Assembly: GCA_030248065.1 (NCBI GenBank)
Contig: JASAMV010006624.1
Coordinates: forward strand, 1-64,000
Source: Rhynchonema sp. JSB1_4
Taxonomy: Eukaryota; Nematoda; Chromadorea; Monhysterida; Xyalidae
DNA: 64,000 nucleotides
Direction of reading: 5' to 3'
Shown: positions 43,601-63,962 of the stretch, piece by piece
Layout of the letters: every line of letters begins with the position of its first letter
Numbering within the stretch: position 1 is the first letter of the stretch
Position numbers and translations under genes: made by a program
Notes under the pieces: generated by a model
The model's database searches: none
What the model was told of the DNA's origin: nothing
The model's input: only the letters and a program-made list of their open reading frames with translations

Positions 43601-46395
43601 TCAACATTGAGTTGACTCGCTATAATTCAGCGCGGTTTCTCGTTGTTGATTCCAAGGAACCTAAAAATTAGTTATAGTTAGCATCTCACAAAGGCGCATG
43701 AAATGCGATGGCTGAAAATAGTACCTGAAAGTCTTGCTGTTCCGGTGGTTTCTCACTCCTCGTTTTTCGCAACACACTGACCATCAGTTTTTGCTCTTCA
43801 TTTTCGTCTCCCTGTGCACCATAGATCGCGGATTGCCTCTTCCATTCAGACCTGGATCGGTGTGTTTGAATACAGCATCTAGCATTTCATAAGGAGACAT
43901 TCACATCAACACTTTGAACCTGCTGTAAACAGGCGAATTGTATGCAGTATTCGATGGATAACTTGAGGTCATCAAGTCGGGCGCCGTGTTTTGACGCGAT
44001 GGGCTGCCAAAGCGCGAGCTCGATTGCTGAAACGAACACACAAAGTGAAGTTAATTGAAAGCATTCCATCTGAAATTCCGGGATAATCACCTGCAGTCGT
44101 TGCTGTATGTCGTTAGCTCGCTGCTGTCTCATCACCACAGCCACGTCTTGACCTCCACCTTGTTCCATCATCCAGTTGCGTTCCAGCTCGGCTAACAGCT
44201 CACTGTTGTTCTGCAGATCTGCAGATGCACAGAAAACGTACAGATACAGCTGCATATATGTACGTACTAGGCGTCAGTCTTCGTTTATACATACATACAT
44301 GCGTATATTCTACATGCACACACTAATCTCGCTCGTAAGTCAATCCTCGTGCCGAAAAGCACCTACCCGGGTTCGCATTCATGTGTTGCATCAGCTCTTC
44401 CACTTGCTCCGCCGCTGATTGGTGATGCTGGCTTGGTCCTGCAGAAATTGTGACTGTCATGTTAAGGTCGGTTTATACTCTGACTGCCTGGCGGTAGCAG
44501 TCAGAAATTTGTGACTGCTCGTTCGGTCAGCTCATTAACAGAGAAAGAACAGTAGGCGGCAGGCAGCGGTCAATGGACAAAGCGGAACAGGCAATCACCA
44601 CAAGCAATCATAGCCTTGCCGGACACTACTGTGTGGTAGTGACTTCTCCGGATTTTGACTTCTACTTCCCGGAAGTCAGAAGTATAAATCGATCTTTAGT
44701 CACGGTCATTTTGATTTTCGTCCTCGAGAGGTGTGGACAAAATAAACTCGTCAGTGGAACATCAGGCCGTATATAAAGGCATTGCGTTCGGTCAGTAGAC
44801 AAAGGGCTAATCATAACTGATTCAATGGTTTGCCAGAGTAACACTTCCAATTTGGTGCTGGTTTAAGTAACGCCTCCAGCTGTGAAGGCGGCCACCCTAC
44901 GAGGCAATTACTATAACCCAATTCTGCAGCGCAATCCTCCTGCTGCGCTGCCGCCCAAAGTCCACCACCTGGGCCGATATTTTATTCCTTAGCCAGACTT
45001 CGGTTAACGCAGATGTGTGTTTGAGTGTATTTCTGTGATCCACATCGTGCTGCAGTTGATGGCACTTACCGTAGGCCTGCTCCACCGCCGCACGCGATCC
45101 TCGTCGAGCTGCACTAATTGACTGTACGGTTACGGTATTGGGTGGTTCGAAGTTGGTGTAACTCAACAGGTGGTCAGCTGAAACTGCGTCGATTTGGAAG
45201 GGCCATGGCCGGTAAACACCGGCGAATCCGCACAGTTTCAGCTTCATGCGATCCATCACGTTCAAGCATTGCGCCGTGTGGCCCTGTAACAATATTGTGA
45301 CACTTAGCAACTGTAGTAGTAACTTGTATGTATGTACCACAGCCGCACACTACGCGAAGAGATTCCAAATGCGAATGCCCGCTATGTACTTACAATACAT
45401 GGTAGGTTCCTATGTAGAGGCTGGCGTTTTTGTCTGACCCTGCAATTGTCAAACTACGAACTAACGGCCAAATTGAGCGCCTCAATCATCAACACGTATG
45501 TGAACGCGCTGGTGTTGGTAATCTGTCGATAGAAGGATATGCGTCGGACCGTGACGTCACGTGGCATTGCACGTGCGATGAACCGTACACCGGTCCACGT
45601 CTTCCAGCTTTGTACGAACCCGCGATTGTACATGTGCTCCATCGTTTTGAACGCCAGAATTATGTAGCCTATGACAAGTTCATTGTTCAGTTGTTTATTT
45701 CATAAATGAAACTATAGTTCAGGCACTCACCTCGTCCTTCCTTGTCCGCTGGCGTGATGCGCGATTGCTTGCCCACCTCGACTAGTTGCAACTCTTCGTA
45801 GCACCCTGGAATCCATGCACTCACTTCAATCTACTGATAATTTCTCGCCCGAAATTCAAGTTTCCGACCTTTCTCAATCGGAGTTTTGTTTGGATCGAGA
45901 TTGAACATTTTTGAGTCGTTCGTCAAGCGATTGAACTCGAACACATCCTGATACGTCGAGAACATGGTCACGTCGCAGACTGGGAACGTCACTGTAACAT
46001 TTGAAATGCGTCATGATTGAACCAGAAACGCGAAAATTTTCTGGAAGTAGAGCGTTTTCAACGTACAATGACGTTCGTAGGATTTGAGTCGCCTGACATG
46101 TAAGGCCTCGATGTGTGCGAGCCTGTACGACACTTCATGCAGACTGCCGTTCGGCGATGTCAAATACCTGCAATTGGAAATTTTTTATAGCAATATTTCT
46201 TTGATCTATCTGAAGCTCGCAAAATATCCCAAACTTTTCCCCACCTCTGTGTGACAGCGTTTTGTTCACTGTGGTTGACCACAAACGCAAACACTGCGTA
46301 TCGTCTCAGTCCCACTGATGTTTCACTGACGATCGGCATTGGGATTGGTCGAAGGTTGCGATTAATATCAAAACTGGTGCTCGCGATGTGCGGAT
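43601..46395 (-). CDS. Unrecognised 11-exon gene, at least 452 aa, 5' end unresolved
   Basis: Exons 46245-46395, 46067-46167, 45869-45991, 45731-45805, 45466-45668, 45070-45283, 44367-44438, 44091-44218, 43920-44026, 43725-43851 and 43601-43660 all join in phase. The first two thirds look globular and rich in beta strand (VSETSVGLRRYAVFAFVVNH; VTFPVCDVTMFSTYQDVFEF; SWKTWTGVRFIARAMPRDVT). Then comes a helical, Gln/Glu/Asn-rich stretch that may form a coiled coil (VEELMQHMNANP; LLAELERNWMMEQ) and a Ser/Tyr/Pro-rich tail (TSSYPSNTAYNSPVYS) ending STQC. No signal peptide or membrane segment is in the resolved part. Candidate first exons near 46480-46720 could not be joined in phase. Intron 6 carries a MITE (44465-44695). 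No family recognised. Confidence 0.65.
44465..44695. mobile_element. Harbinger-like MITE with TTA duplication in an intron
   Basis: AGGTCGGTTTATACTCTGACT at the left resembles the complement of the right end (AGATCGATTTATACTTCTGACT, read inverted), and TTA lies directly outside both ends (44462-44464 and 44696-44698). Non-coding, 231 bp. Confidence 0.65.
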
Positions 46396-49300
46396 CTGGA
46401 ATTATCTGGGCCTACCGTTTCTTTGTTTGCTCAGTGCTCTCGCATCAAAACTGCAGCTTCTGTATTGCGTTGCGTTATTTCAGCTAAACAGACCTAAACG
46501 GACTAATAATAATGCTATATGTGCGTAATGGCTTGCCAATCTCCAGTCGGCTTTCGTTTGGAAGGCTACTGGACAAAAACGGCACAGCCGTACTTCATGT
46601 TTGACTTGAGCAGGTGGAATTTTTCGTCGCTTTCCCTGAGTATTGTATCTAGTAAGTCGAACGCTTCTGCTATACCCATAAGGCATACTGCCTTCAGTCG
46701 TGTGCTTCTGGGCTGCCACCTACAGGTGCCAGGTATACATTGTAGCAGGCAAGCACTAATGTATTGATAAAATAAACTGAATGAAAAACTTAACGATGCT
46801 CAGCTGAACTTTGTTCCAAATTGGGCAGCCAACAACAATGCTCATTCTACAATTGTGTCCGAGTTCATAGTACTACAACCAAAAAGACTTATTCAACCGA
46901 CCTTGGTCCAATAAAAGGTCCACCCACCCACTTACAAGCTGCTAAACTGACTCCAGAGAGCCAAGAAAGGCCACTAAATTGGATCTAGTCAGCTGGTTTG
47001 GCTTGGTTGGTGCAATCAGAGTGGCAAATAACCAACCTGGCTGCTGGTCGAAGCCACTTGTGTCCTGCGTCGGCAATATTGGGCCGTTTGTGGTCGTTAG
47101 TTCAAACATTCTGATTCAATCACGGCGCCCGTCAGTTCAGGTCAATAATTGGGCTCGTTCTCGCCGCTCACAACCGGAATCCGTCTTGAAAACGTAGTGC
47201 TGCTCCGCGTCCACATCTCGGGTGATTATGTGCTTCTTGTACTCTACGATTATAAGGGACAGTGTTATATACGTTTAGTTCACGGACGCTGTTTCGGTAC
47301 AACACTAAAACGCAGTCCAAGTAGCTTATGAGCAGCCCAGCCACTGAACGATGGGATGACTTGCATGCAGCGACGGAAGAACGACGTACAATATGAGCTA
47401 CAAAGCATCCTGTCCGACACACGCACAAGCGACCACTCCTGGGCGTCAAACGACGGTTAATTTTATGCAGCAAGCCGCATCAATGCTAAATGAGTTTTGC
47501 TTCGCTGCCCCTTTTGGTCGCGGCCTGTCAACGGCAGGCGTCACAATTTGTTTCCGATTGAATTTCATTTATACGAATACACACATTACACAACACCCAT
47601 GGGCCGTCAAGTTATAAAGAGGGAAAATTTGGGAAATTGCAATTGACAGAGCTTACTACCAACCAACACACAGCAAATATTATCGGACGGAGTCCGCAAA
47701 ATGCATCTAACATATTTAATGCTCAGATTCCGTAGTTGACACGATCATACAAATAGAAATAGGAACAAGCCGCTAAGCTCGGTGGGTGGGATGCTAAACT
47801 TGGACGCATTGAAGAAATATACAGAACAGGAACATTAGCAAGGTATGTATATGTAGGAAGTGTTTACTTATATGTATGTACGTGTGCATGTATTATGTAG
47901 AATGTAGGTACAGTATGTGGTTTGGCCTGGTTGCTTGACAAAACAAGCAGCACCTGAGTATGTAAAAATACTTCAGGCGTGCAACTGACAATAATATTGA
48001 CCAAGCGCTTGAAAATGATGGCGCGTTAATCAAAGTTTCACGTGATTCAACTACAAGTACTTTACATACACCACAATTTTCTACACAAAAACAGTTTGGC
48101 ACGCAGTGGGTAAGCGTACCACACGGTTATTATGCACGTGCCACATGCCCACCAAGTGAAGAAGTGTGCCAGTGACTCATAAAGTAGCGAAATCCTAGGC
48201 GACTGCACATACAGCAGGTATACATGCACGTGCCTAACACTGTATGCTTTTTCCTTGCTTCTACTGGGCGAGCACTAATAGCTCATCCAATCAAGCACAA
48301 CTTTTTACACTAAATTGCATGCGCTCGGATGTACGACGAGGGTCATACGGCAGTATTTTCATTAATTGCTCCTTGTGTATCCTGCATCGTGCTGAAACTC
48401 CGCTAAGCAGCTAGTAATCCGAGCGCTAACTGGGCATCGAGGCTTCAAAAATTGAGCAAACAGCTCGGGCGTATGTCGAACTCGTCGAAGGCCGCGTCGT
48501 CGGTTGCCAGGACCTGACGCGCCGCCCTAGTGGATCACCGCCACTGCTCATTCAATGGACATTCGTTGCTGTTTAGTGCGCTCATTCCTAGCTTCGTAAT
48601 TTGGGTGCTCTTCTGGTGGATTTGTCATAAAATAACGTACAAAGATGCTCATCCTCAAGACCTCAATCGCGTCTGTTCGATCAGCGGCCCAAATCTATGG
48701 CTGAGAGTGTGGGCTTCTGTGTTTATCACGCGAATCCTGTGAAGCTCGCGCATGTTGGGTATCATCATCAACTTCTTTCAGGGCACGGTACGTAATTATT
48801 GTCCCAAGATTCGGAATGGATGCAATGCAAAATCTGTATAACGACAACACAAAAACACACGCTCCAACTGCTAAGGACAAGGCGAGCAAGCATTGTACAG
48901 TGTATGTTCATGTGCATGAAAGACCCTCAAAGACACGCATAAATGAAGGTAATGAAAAGCTCGTTCAGATTGCTGTGCTACATACTATCCATGTAGGCTG
49001 TATGCTCAGTGTCGTATCGTAGTACTTTATTATCCGCCTTCATTTTGGATTGCATGATACAAAGGCACATGAAACACCATACGGGCATAATATTCTCCAC
49101 GAAGTCCTTAGTCCTCGAAACAAATACGCGCGGATCTTACTACGGTTTGTGAGTTAGACCGGCATTGCTTGTGTGAGCTCTTTGTTGCAGCTTTATTCTT
49201 CTGACCGAATATTAGCCAATGAGGGCGTTTTTGTCATCTCAATGCCACCGAACGCGCATCCAAAGCAAGATGCGCGCTACAAAAAACTGTGGCTCCGGAG

Positions 49301-49700
49301 ACGACGTCACCAAGTTCTAAAAAAGAGTATTGATATGCATATTACGTGTGGTGAGCATGAGAAAATATGCGGTGAAGCATTTGCATTGCATGCGTAGGTA
49401 CAGCACGTATTAGACGTTCACCGGGTCGCTTTGGTAAACGCTGATAAAGCTGCGAAGATAAGCACGAGAAACCTGTGTCACTGCGGCACGGCATTCCAAA
49501 GCACGTGGTTGGCGTGTTTGTTTACCCAGTCGCAGTCGGCTATTGTATGCTTTTACCTACATAATGTATAGCTGACAGGAACAATGATAAAAATGTGAAA
49601 GTCATTCTCAGAACAATCATTGATAATTCTACGATTTCAAGTATATTATACATACGTAAGTGCGCCAGACAACGGTGGTGTCTACATAGCAGGCACAAGA
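46396..49700. other. Gene-poor stretch, nothing recognised
   Basis: Only short frames without domain, splice or signal-peptide support were seen. Part of 46480-46720 may hold the missing first exon(s) of the minus-strand gene. No clear repeats. Confidence 0.35.
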
Positions 49701-50517
49701 ATGCGCACGTCATTCTGGCCGGCAGCTTGCTGCGTCCTGCTTGTCGTCGTCGTGCGTGAATTCGATGTCTGCACGTCGCAACAATCCGTTCGCGGTTTGG
49801 CACAAATGATTGAACAGTTGCACTGCGAACTGCCTGGTTGGTCACAGTTTTAGTAACTTATAGTTCCGACAAAACTAAGAATTAACGTTCGGTCAGATGT
49901 GAGTTACAAAGAATTGGCGATGTTCATTGACTACGGCTGTTGGTGCGGATTCGGTGGTCACGGTGAACCGGTGGACAGAATGGATGCGTGTTGTAGAGGT
50001 ACACACGGTGATGTTTCATAAGTGCTTGTTTCAGAGAGAGAAAACAGCAACTTTCTGGTTTTATAGATCACGACCACTGCTACGACGACAATCCCGGTTG
50101 TCATTGGTATGTGACGCTCTACAAGTGGCAGTGCGTCAATCACACGCTGCAGTGTCTGTGAGTGACAAGGAGAGTTGCAGGTCTCACAACAAGTAAGCGT
50201 AGCCAGTCGCAGGATTTTTTTGCCTATAGCGGTCCGGTGGGCTTGCGATTGGTTGACCGCAGTCAACCGCGGTTGGGCAAGACAAGTCCTGCTACTGTGG
50301 TTGCACTGTGTTGTGAGATCTGCATATTTTTGTCAAGCAATAGATCAACACAACATTACGGAAGCCCTTTTTCTTCAGTCCTGACCAAGACAAATGCCAC
50401 ACGAACATTTGTGCCTGCGAACAGCATCTGGCTCAATGTCTCAAAGCAGCAGGTGGACACCCGAATCCCGAACATTTCCGATATTGTCCTGACAACAGAA
50501 CAGTGATAAGCGTGTGA
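49701..50517 (+). CDS. Secreted phospholipase A2, tandem copy 1, 155 aa
   Basis: Exons 49701-49836, 49897-49998, 50067-50157 and 50379-50517 join in frame. The N-terminus [18 protein letters not shown] is a signal peptide. The enzyme hydrolyses the sn-2 ester of phospholipids and needs calcium. Seen: the calcium loop YGCWCGFGG, the active-site block MDACCRDHDHCY with the catalytic His-Asp pair, and later cysteines including [12 protein letters not shown], which holds the second Asp/Glu position. Length and cysteine layout fit the group I/II-like secreted class. The intron after the CC motif contains GATGTTTCA. Digestive, defensive or venom-type roles are all possible for this family; nothing here chooses between them. 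Confidence 0.85.
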
Positions 50518-50863
50518 ACTCTCGATAATTTAGCGATTTATGTAACGTACATAATGTACTATAGGTGTTGCAGAATTGTTAAGTGCATGTAACTATACTT
50601 ACATGCTGCATCAACTCGTGTCCGAGAGTAACTTTGATATAGGGAACCATAATCCAAAATAAGTGCCACAGCAACTGACATTAATAATTGTGCCATAAAA
50701 GTCTTGTTGTGCGTGACCAACGTGTGATCTCATTTCGTGGGTATCGTAACAGCTGTGCACCGGATGCACTCTGATGATAAAAAATGAGTGTCCTGTGACG
50801 TCAAATTCAGTTGCTTTGCGAGCCCAAGTGCGTTAGACCTATTGTTGGAAAAACGTATTCAAA
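50518..50863. other. Spacer between PLA2 copies
   Basis: 347 bp between the stop of copy 1 and the ATG of copy 2; presumed promoter of copy 2. No distinct motif recognised. Confidence 0.4.
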
Positions 50864-51831
50864 ATGAACATTTACGTCATTTCATTGAGTCTACAGATTC
50901 TCTTTTGTTTCATCCTGATCGTTCCGCCGCATCAAACGTATCGTTTGGCCAGGACTGGCGATCTTGGCAGTCTGCTCGAAATGATTGAACAACTCCATTG
51001 CGAACTTTATGGTTGGAGAGTTAATTTTATAACGAGGGCGATATCAAACTTATGGTGATCGGATCGGACTCTGTCTGCCGCGGACTCGAGCCTATATCAA
51101 GAAAATTACTGATGATTTCCAAAGTTCGTCTACACGTATGTAGCTTTGAAGTTGGTCCCAGACCTAAAATGAACAAGCTTCAATCTGGTCGAAATTAGGA
51201 CATCAGTAAGTTTCTTGACATCCTTAGTTTAAAAACGTCAGGGCCAAAGCCAATAACAGATCCGGTAACCGACAAATTAGATATCGACTTTTGTGATGAA
51301 TTTGCACAAGCGTACCTATACATAACGTAATTATGTATGTATACATTCAGAGGACAGCTACGAAGAGCTGAGCCTTTTCGTAGACTACGGTTGTTGGTGC
51401 GGATTCGGTGGTTCGGGCACACCTGTTGATGACCTGGATGCGTGCTGCATGGGTAAGGGTGATGTTTCATGCCGATATTGATGATGTTTTATTGCAATCA
51501 AAAGCGCAAATATATGCAGCTCACGACAATTGTTACGGCAAATGGACGTACCACGATTGCCCATACTACACTGTCAAATACAAGTGGAAGTGCACCAATC
51601 ACACGCTGGAGTGCATGTTCGTCTTTCGACGTTCTGTTCATTTTCACTTTTTAGAGGCAATCGATGCGTTTTCGTAACTTTTCAATATTCTGTAGCCCGG
51701 ACGGGGATAAATGCCGCGCGAGCATCTGCGAGTGCGACCAACATCTGGCTCGATGTCTGAAAGCCGCTGGCGGACATCCAAATCCTGCACATGTCCGGTA
51801 TTGTCCTAAAAATAGTACGATGGTTTATTAG
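50864..51831 (+). CDS. Secreted phospholipase A2, tandem copy 2, 160 aa
   Basis: Exons 50864-51011, 51351-51452, 51520-51616 and 51696-51831 join in frame with the same intron positions and phases as copy 1, so the pair arose by tandem duplication. Signal peptide [20 protein letters not shown]; calcium loop YGCWCGFGG; active site [34 protein letters not shown] near the C-terminus. Clear divergence from copy 1 across most of the chain but the catalytic residues are kept in both. The intron after the CC motif again contains GATGTTTCA close to its donor. Confidence 0.87.
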
Positions 51832-52386
51832 AGTTCAATTAGTTGATATTCAAATCGTGTGCAAGTAACTATAGGTATTTGTCCAATGTTTTTAAGTGTA
51901 TTTTGCTCTTGCCGTACCTGTGTGTACACTATTCATGCTAAACACGATGAAATCACTCGCGGTATTTGTTTTTTCGTATTACCACCAGTGCATCAATGAC
52001 AATAATACATATAGTACATGCACTTGTCGGTTGCATTTCTGCGTGTAAATTGACTTCACGTTTGCTAGGAGCAAGCTTTCCCACAAACCAAATAAAATTT
52101 TATTTTATTGCACATATACACACAGCTGCTAAACCCAAAGTAAACACACGTTAAATGAGCTTGTTGTTTCACTGTTCGGAAGTCACTGTGCGGTTATTCG
52201 AGTCGAGCGAGACATAATTGCAACCGTGCGCTTGTGCATACAGTACAATGTTCAAAACACTATACGATTTACACGCATGATCATGATTTGTTGTACAGAA
52301 AAACGAGCATCAGTTTCCGCATAGTATTCGAAATACATTGTGCAAGAATGTAAACTCAGAAGTTTCAAGACCTCATTTCTGCAGTC
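51832..52386. other. Intergenic, nothing recognised
   Basis: PLA2 copy 2 3' flank and presumed promoter of the helical-repeat gene. Confidence 0.35.
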
Positions 52387-60492
<8,106 letters not shown>

Positions 60493-60755
60493 AGGAAGTG
60501 AACATGGATTGGTATTATTGTCACTTGTCAGTGTTGTTTTGTAGAATAAAGTAAAGCAATAATGTATTCAAATTACTGCAAAAAAAGAAAATATAAGATT
60601 GAGACGTAAAAATGTGAATTTAAACATGTCAGCTGAACCTCGAAAAAGTATCACAAGAACACAAACTACAGCACAGATCAGATTTTTCTTGAAACAAAAA
60701 TAATTACCAAGAAGCTCAATCAAAACTTTTGCATGCTTTTTATAGCATCACTCAA
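60493..60755 (+). terminator. 3' untranslated region and poly(A) signal of the helical-repeat gene
   Basis: AATAAA at 60545-60550, about 53 bp after the stop codon. The gene converges on the bHLH-PAS gene, whose stop is at 60756. Confidence 0.55.
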
Positions 60756-63135
60756 TCATTCACGTTTTATCCGCCCGAGGTAATCACGATTCACGGTTGT
60801 GATCTGGTCGAAATAGGCCTCGATGGCGGTGGGTTCGATTTCAGGCAGTTGCGCCAAGGTGAGGGCCGTGGTTGCCGGCACTGAAACATCAATTTACACG
60901 AACATACATAATTATGTAGCTTGCAGTTCCATGGTCACAATTTGAAAGTGGCATGCAGTCACCTTGTCGATTCAGGGTATGCCAGGGTCCACTGAGTCTC
61001 GGTGGTGCGCTGCCTCCGGCATCCGAACTGTTGGGCGAATTATCGGACGATTCGGTGTGGTCCGGTGTCAGTAGAATATCCGAGTTGGGACCTTGCATCA
61101 GCCCGGCACCATCGCAGTCCAACATGCCCTCGTCCCCATGCGCGTACATTTGTTGTTGACGTAGACTGTACAGCCAACTGTGTGACCGAAGGGTGGCTGC
61201 TTGTTGCTCGCTGTAGTGGGAAGCAGTTTCTGTGCAAGTTTGGCGAATTGCACTGAAGCACCAGACCACTGCTATGTATTACAATGTTACCATCAGAAAA
61301 AATGCCAGAAATCAATATGTAGACTTACCTCACCACCTGATACGTGGCGTGTATGTGTTGTCGTTGCTGATGTTTCACTCTGGTTCCATTATTATTGCCA
61401 TTGTGTGCTGCGTTGTGGTGCCCGCCTTTGAAGGCCAAGATTGTGTGCAGCCAGATAAAGTCACCCTGCGACGTTCGCAGTCGAAGCAGTGAGATCACGG
61501 CTGACTCCTTTTCTTGACAGACTGTGAAGATTTAGGACAGATTTTTGGAAAAAACCGGATTTCACCAAATACGGTGGAGATCGTGTGGTTCTTCAGTGGC
61601 ATGCAAAAGGGTGCTTTTATATATAGACATGTAAACCATGAAGTGCATCGTACCTACACAGCATGCATAATAAACTGAAACGAAGAGAAAATCCGAAAAA
61701 CCAACGAAGTTTGTGTTTGACAGCGACGTCAGGCAAATCAATCGGATGAACGAGTGAATACCAGGATCGGTCTTTCAATTGATCGTTGCTTTTACCCAGG
61801 TAGAAACAACCGCTGGAAAACAGAACGGTGTCCTACTTGGTGGTCGTCCGGGCTTGATCTTAATTTGCATTAACTACAGTTTCAATGTTCAACTGATGGT
61901 AACACTCTAGGTGTATCGATCTATCTAACTTCAACCAGCGCAAGCTAATTTGTAAACGATATTGTTACGCTGGTCGGAATCAGTTATGTGCAACCAATTT
62001 ACTCGCCGCCCCACTCACACGCCATCCACATACGCAAATCGCATGTCCAAATGGTGCACACATCTGAACGTATTCGTGTTTCCAGCACTGAGGAATTCAG
62101 CATTTTCTGGATTGATCAATGGCTGACAATATGCAGCGAACACCGGGTGAATCAATAAAGTCGGGCCGGTGATGCTCAACAACGCTTGGTAGTACTCGAT
62201 TGGGTGTAGGTAACGACCTTCGACTAGGATGAACTGGAATAAACTCGGAATTGGGATGGTTTTGGTGACGTGGACAAACGCCAAAGTGCCGCGCTACATA
62301 CCCGACCTACTCCCAATTTTGTTATCATGCCCATCAGGGGTCACACCAACGCACCAACTAAGTCCCTTAACACCCAAGTGCTAAACTGACAAGGTCAGGC
62401 ATTATCAGGCAATCCAATCGAACCTTGTGATACTGCAACTGTCGTTTCGAGCTTCGATTGCAGTTGATTCTTACGATGAACATTCTCTCATCCGGGAACG
62501 GTGCGTTCACAGCCAGTGAAGGTGGACCACTCAGTAGTTCACGTTGTAGGCAGTTGTGGTCGCGAATGTCGACCAGGTCGTAGATGTTGTCACCTTGCGA
62601 CATGATCTCTTCCTGAATTGGCAAGGAATCTGCTTCTTATTATCAGAAAACTTTATCTTTGTCCAATGATTGTGACATTGTTATTATGCCCACCGATGGC
62701 ATGACACAAATCGTGACCACCAAAGTACACCCGCCCCACCAACCACCGAATGTCCCAAATAGTCAGACACGTTCTCCGATATGTACAGCACTTTGCCGTG
62801 TCGTGTCAGCATGATCAAGAATCCCCTCAACGCGTGTGTGGCATTGTAACACGGCGGGATCGCTTGGCCTACGCGAAGACCTCGATCGTGCAGCACTGAA
62901 ACATCAGGCTGCAAACTCAGTACCTGCATCAGCGTCAATCAAGTTGTCAAGTGTTTCGTTACACTGACAGTGCGGCAGGTAGCGATGTTTCCGGACGTAA
63001 ATACAGGTCAACGACATGACTTGCAGCTGAAATAGTCGATCTTTGATGCTCTCCGACAACGGCATCAGGTCTCGTAGTCTTTGGATCTCGATGTTGATGT
63101 GATCGCGACGCTGCTTCGACGCACCCTTGGTTGAC
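60756..63135 (-). CDS. dysf: NPAS4/dysfusion-like bHLH-PAS transcription factor, at least 478 aa, first exon missing
   Basis: Exons 62969-63135, 62744-62895, 62424-62612, 62019-62233, 61706-61812, 61329-61521, 60963-61252 and 60756-60880 join in phase. The bHLH opens [20 protein letters not shown] and ends [17 protein letters not shown], the form typical of the NPAS4/dysfusion (cky-1) group. [24 protein letters not shown] then [67 protein letters not shown], then [15 protein letters not shown]. The Ser/Pro/Asp-rich region after it may activate transcription. Such proteins pair with ARNT/Tango and act in the nucleus; NPAS4 is activity-induced in neurons, dysfusion shapes tracheal fusion in flies. 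The start codon exon was not found; the ATG at 63171 is out of frame with the bHLH. The exon at 60880 and the one at 62895 both use the acceptor TGATGTTTCAG. Confidence 0.87.
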
Positions 63136-63950
63136 CTGCTGATGTTTCATGGAAACGTTTTTTAAGTCCATTGTGATGGTAGCAGATGGTAAAAAATCGA
63201 TAAGTGAAATCCATAAACCTGTGATGGTGCGTCATCGCCACGATTGCATCTCAAGAAAGAATAATAGAAGCGAAGAGAAAAGTAAAAGACAATCGCCAGC
63301 TCGAATGACAATTACATTCTCATCATTTCGAATTGAATGTGCAATATTGATTAATTCGTCAAAAACGAATTTCACTCTGCGTCAAGTGCCGCTGCTGGTG
63401 CTGTAATCGTGTTATGGTTATCAGGGGTGCCTATCATATCACTATCGATCCGTAACACACGTGCACACACACAGCACTTGACCTAAGTGGCCCCTTGCAT
63501 TCCTATCAGCGACACTCATTCTGAACTCTCACTAACCTAACCCAACCTATCGGTCTATCCCGTACATTCCCGACTCACTGACCGGTCACCACACGAGTGA
63601 CGTAACCGTTGCGATAACGCGTCTTACTAATGGTTGATTTTAATCTTGGTACAATTTAGTCTCTGCAGTTCCGTTGCGTTTGCGATTGCGCTGCGTATAC
63701 AGTACCATGCCATACGAGACTGGAGTCCTGTTCAACCAGTTTTGGCAGACGAAGTTTTTATAGTCCTAGGTGGTAAAGTTTGAATCTCTCAAGATACTAT
63801 ATTTTGTCAAATCTCGCATTAGCAACGCCCATGTGCGTGCGTTGTCCAGTCAGTCGTAGTGGTCAGTGCGAGTGATAGTGCATTTTGTGTCAATACGTTT
63901 TCCGACCGACGGCGACAAAAACAAACAGTTTTTACTCGCACGCGCGCGGG
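63136..63950. other. Upstream of the bHLH-PAS gene, first exon probably here or outside
   Basis: Contains the presumed 5' exon(s) and promoter of the bHLH-PAS gene, but no ATG exon could be joined in phase 2 with the bHLH exon. Confidence 0.35.
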
Positions 63951-63953
63951 CGT

Positions 63954-63962
63954 TATAAAAAG
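63954..63962 (+). promoter_or_regulatory. TATA box facing the right edge
   Basis: TATAAAAAG follows a GC-rich CGCGCGCGGGCG stretch, and the sequence after it (to 64000) has no ATG, as expected for a promoter whose gene begins just outside the window on the + strand. It would be divergent to the bHLH-PAS gene. Confidence 0.45.

Noticed and set aside
46480..46719. 79-aa minus-strand frame as first exon of the unknown gene
   Set aside because: No donor joins it in phase with the exon at 46395; kept as a possibility only.
48530..48742. 70-aa + strand frame with a hydrophobic stretch
   Set aside because: Single short frame with no recognisable start context, partner exon or family.
63104..63171. 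ATG at 63171 as start of the bHLH-PAS protein
   Set aside because: It is out of frame with the bHLH ([11 protein letters not shown]), so the true start exon must lie upstream.
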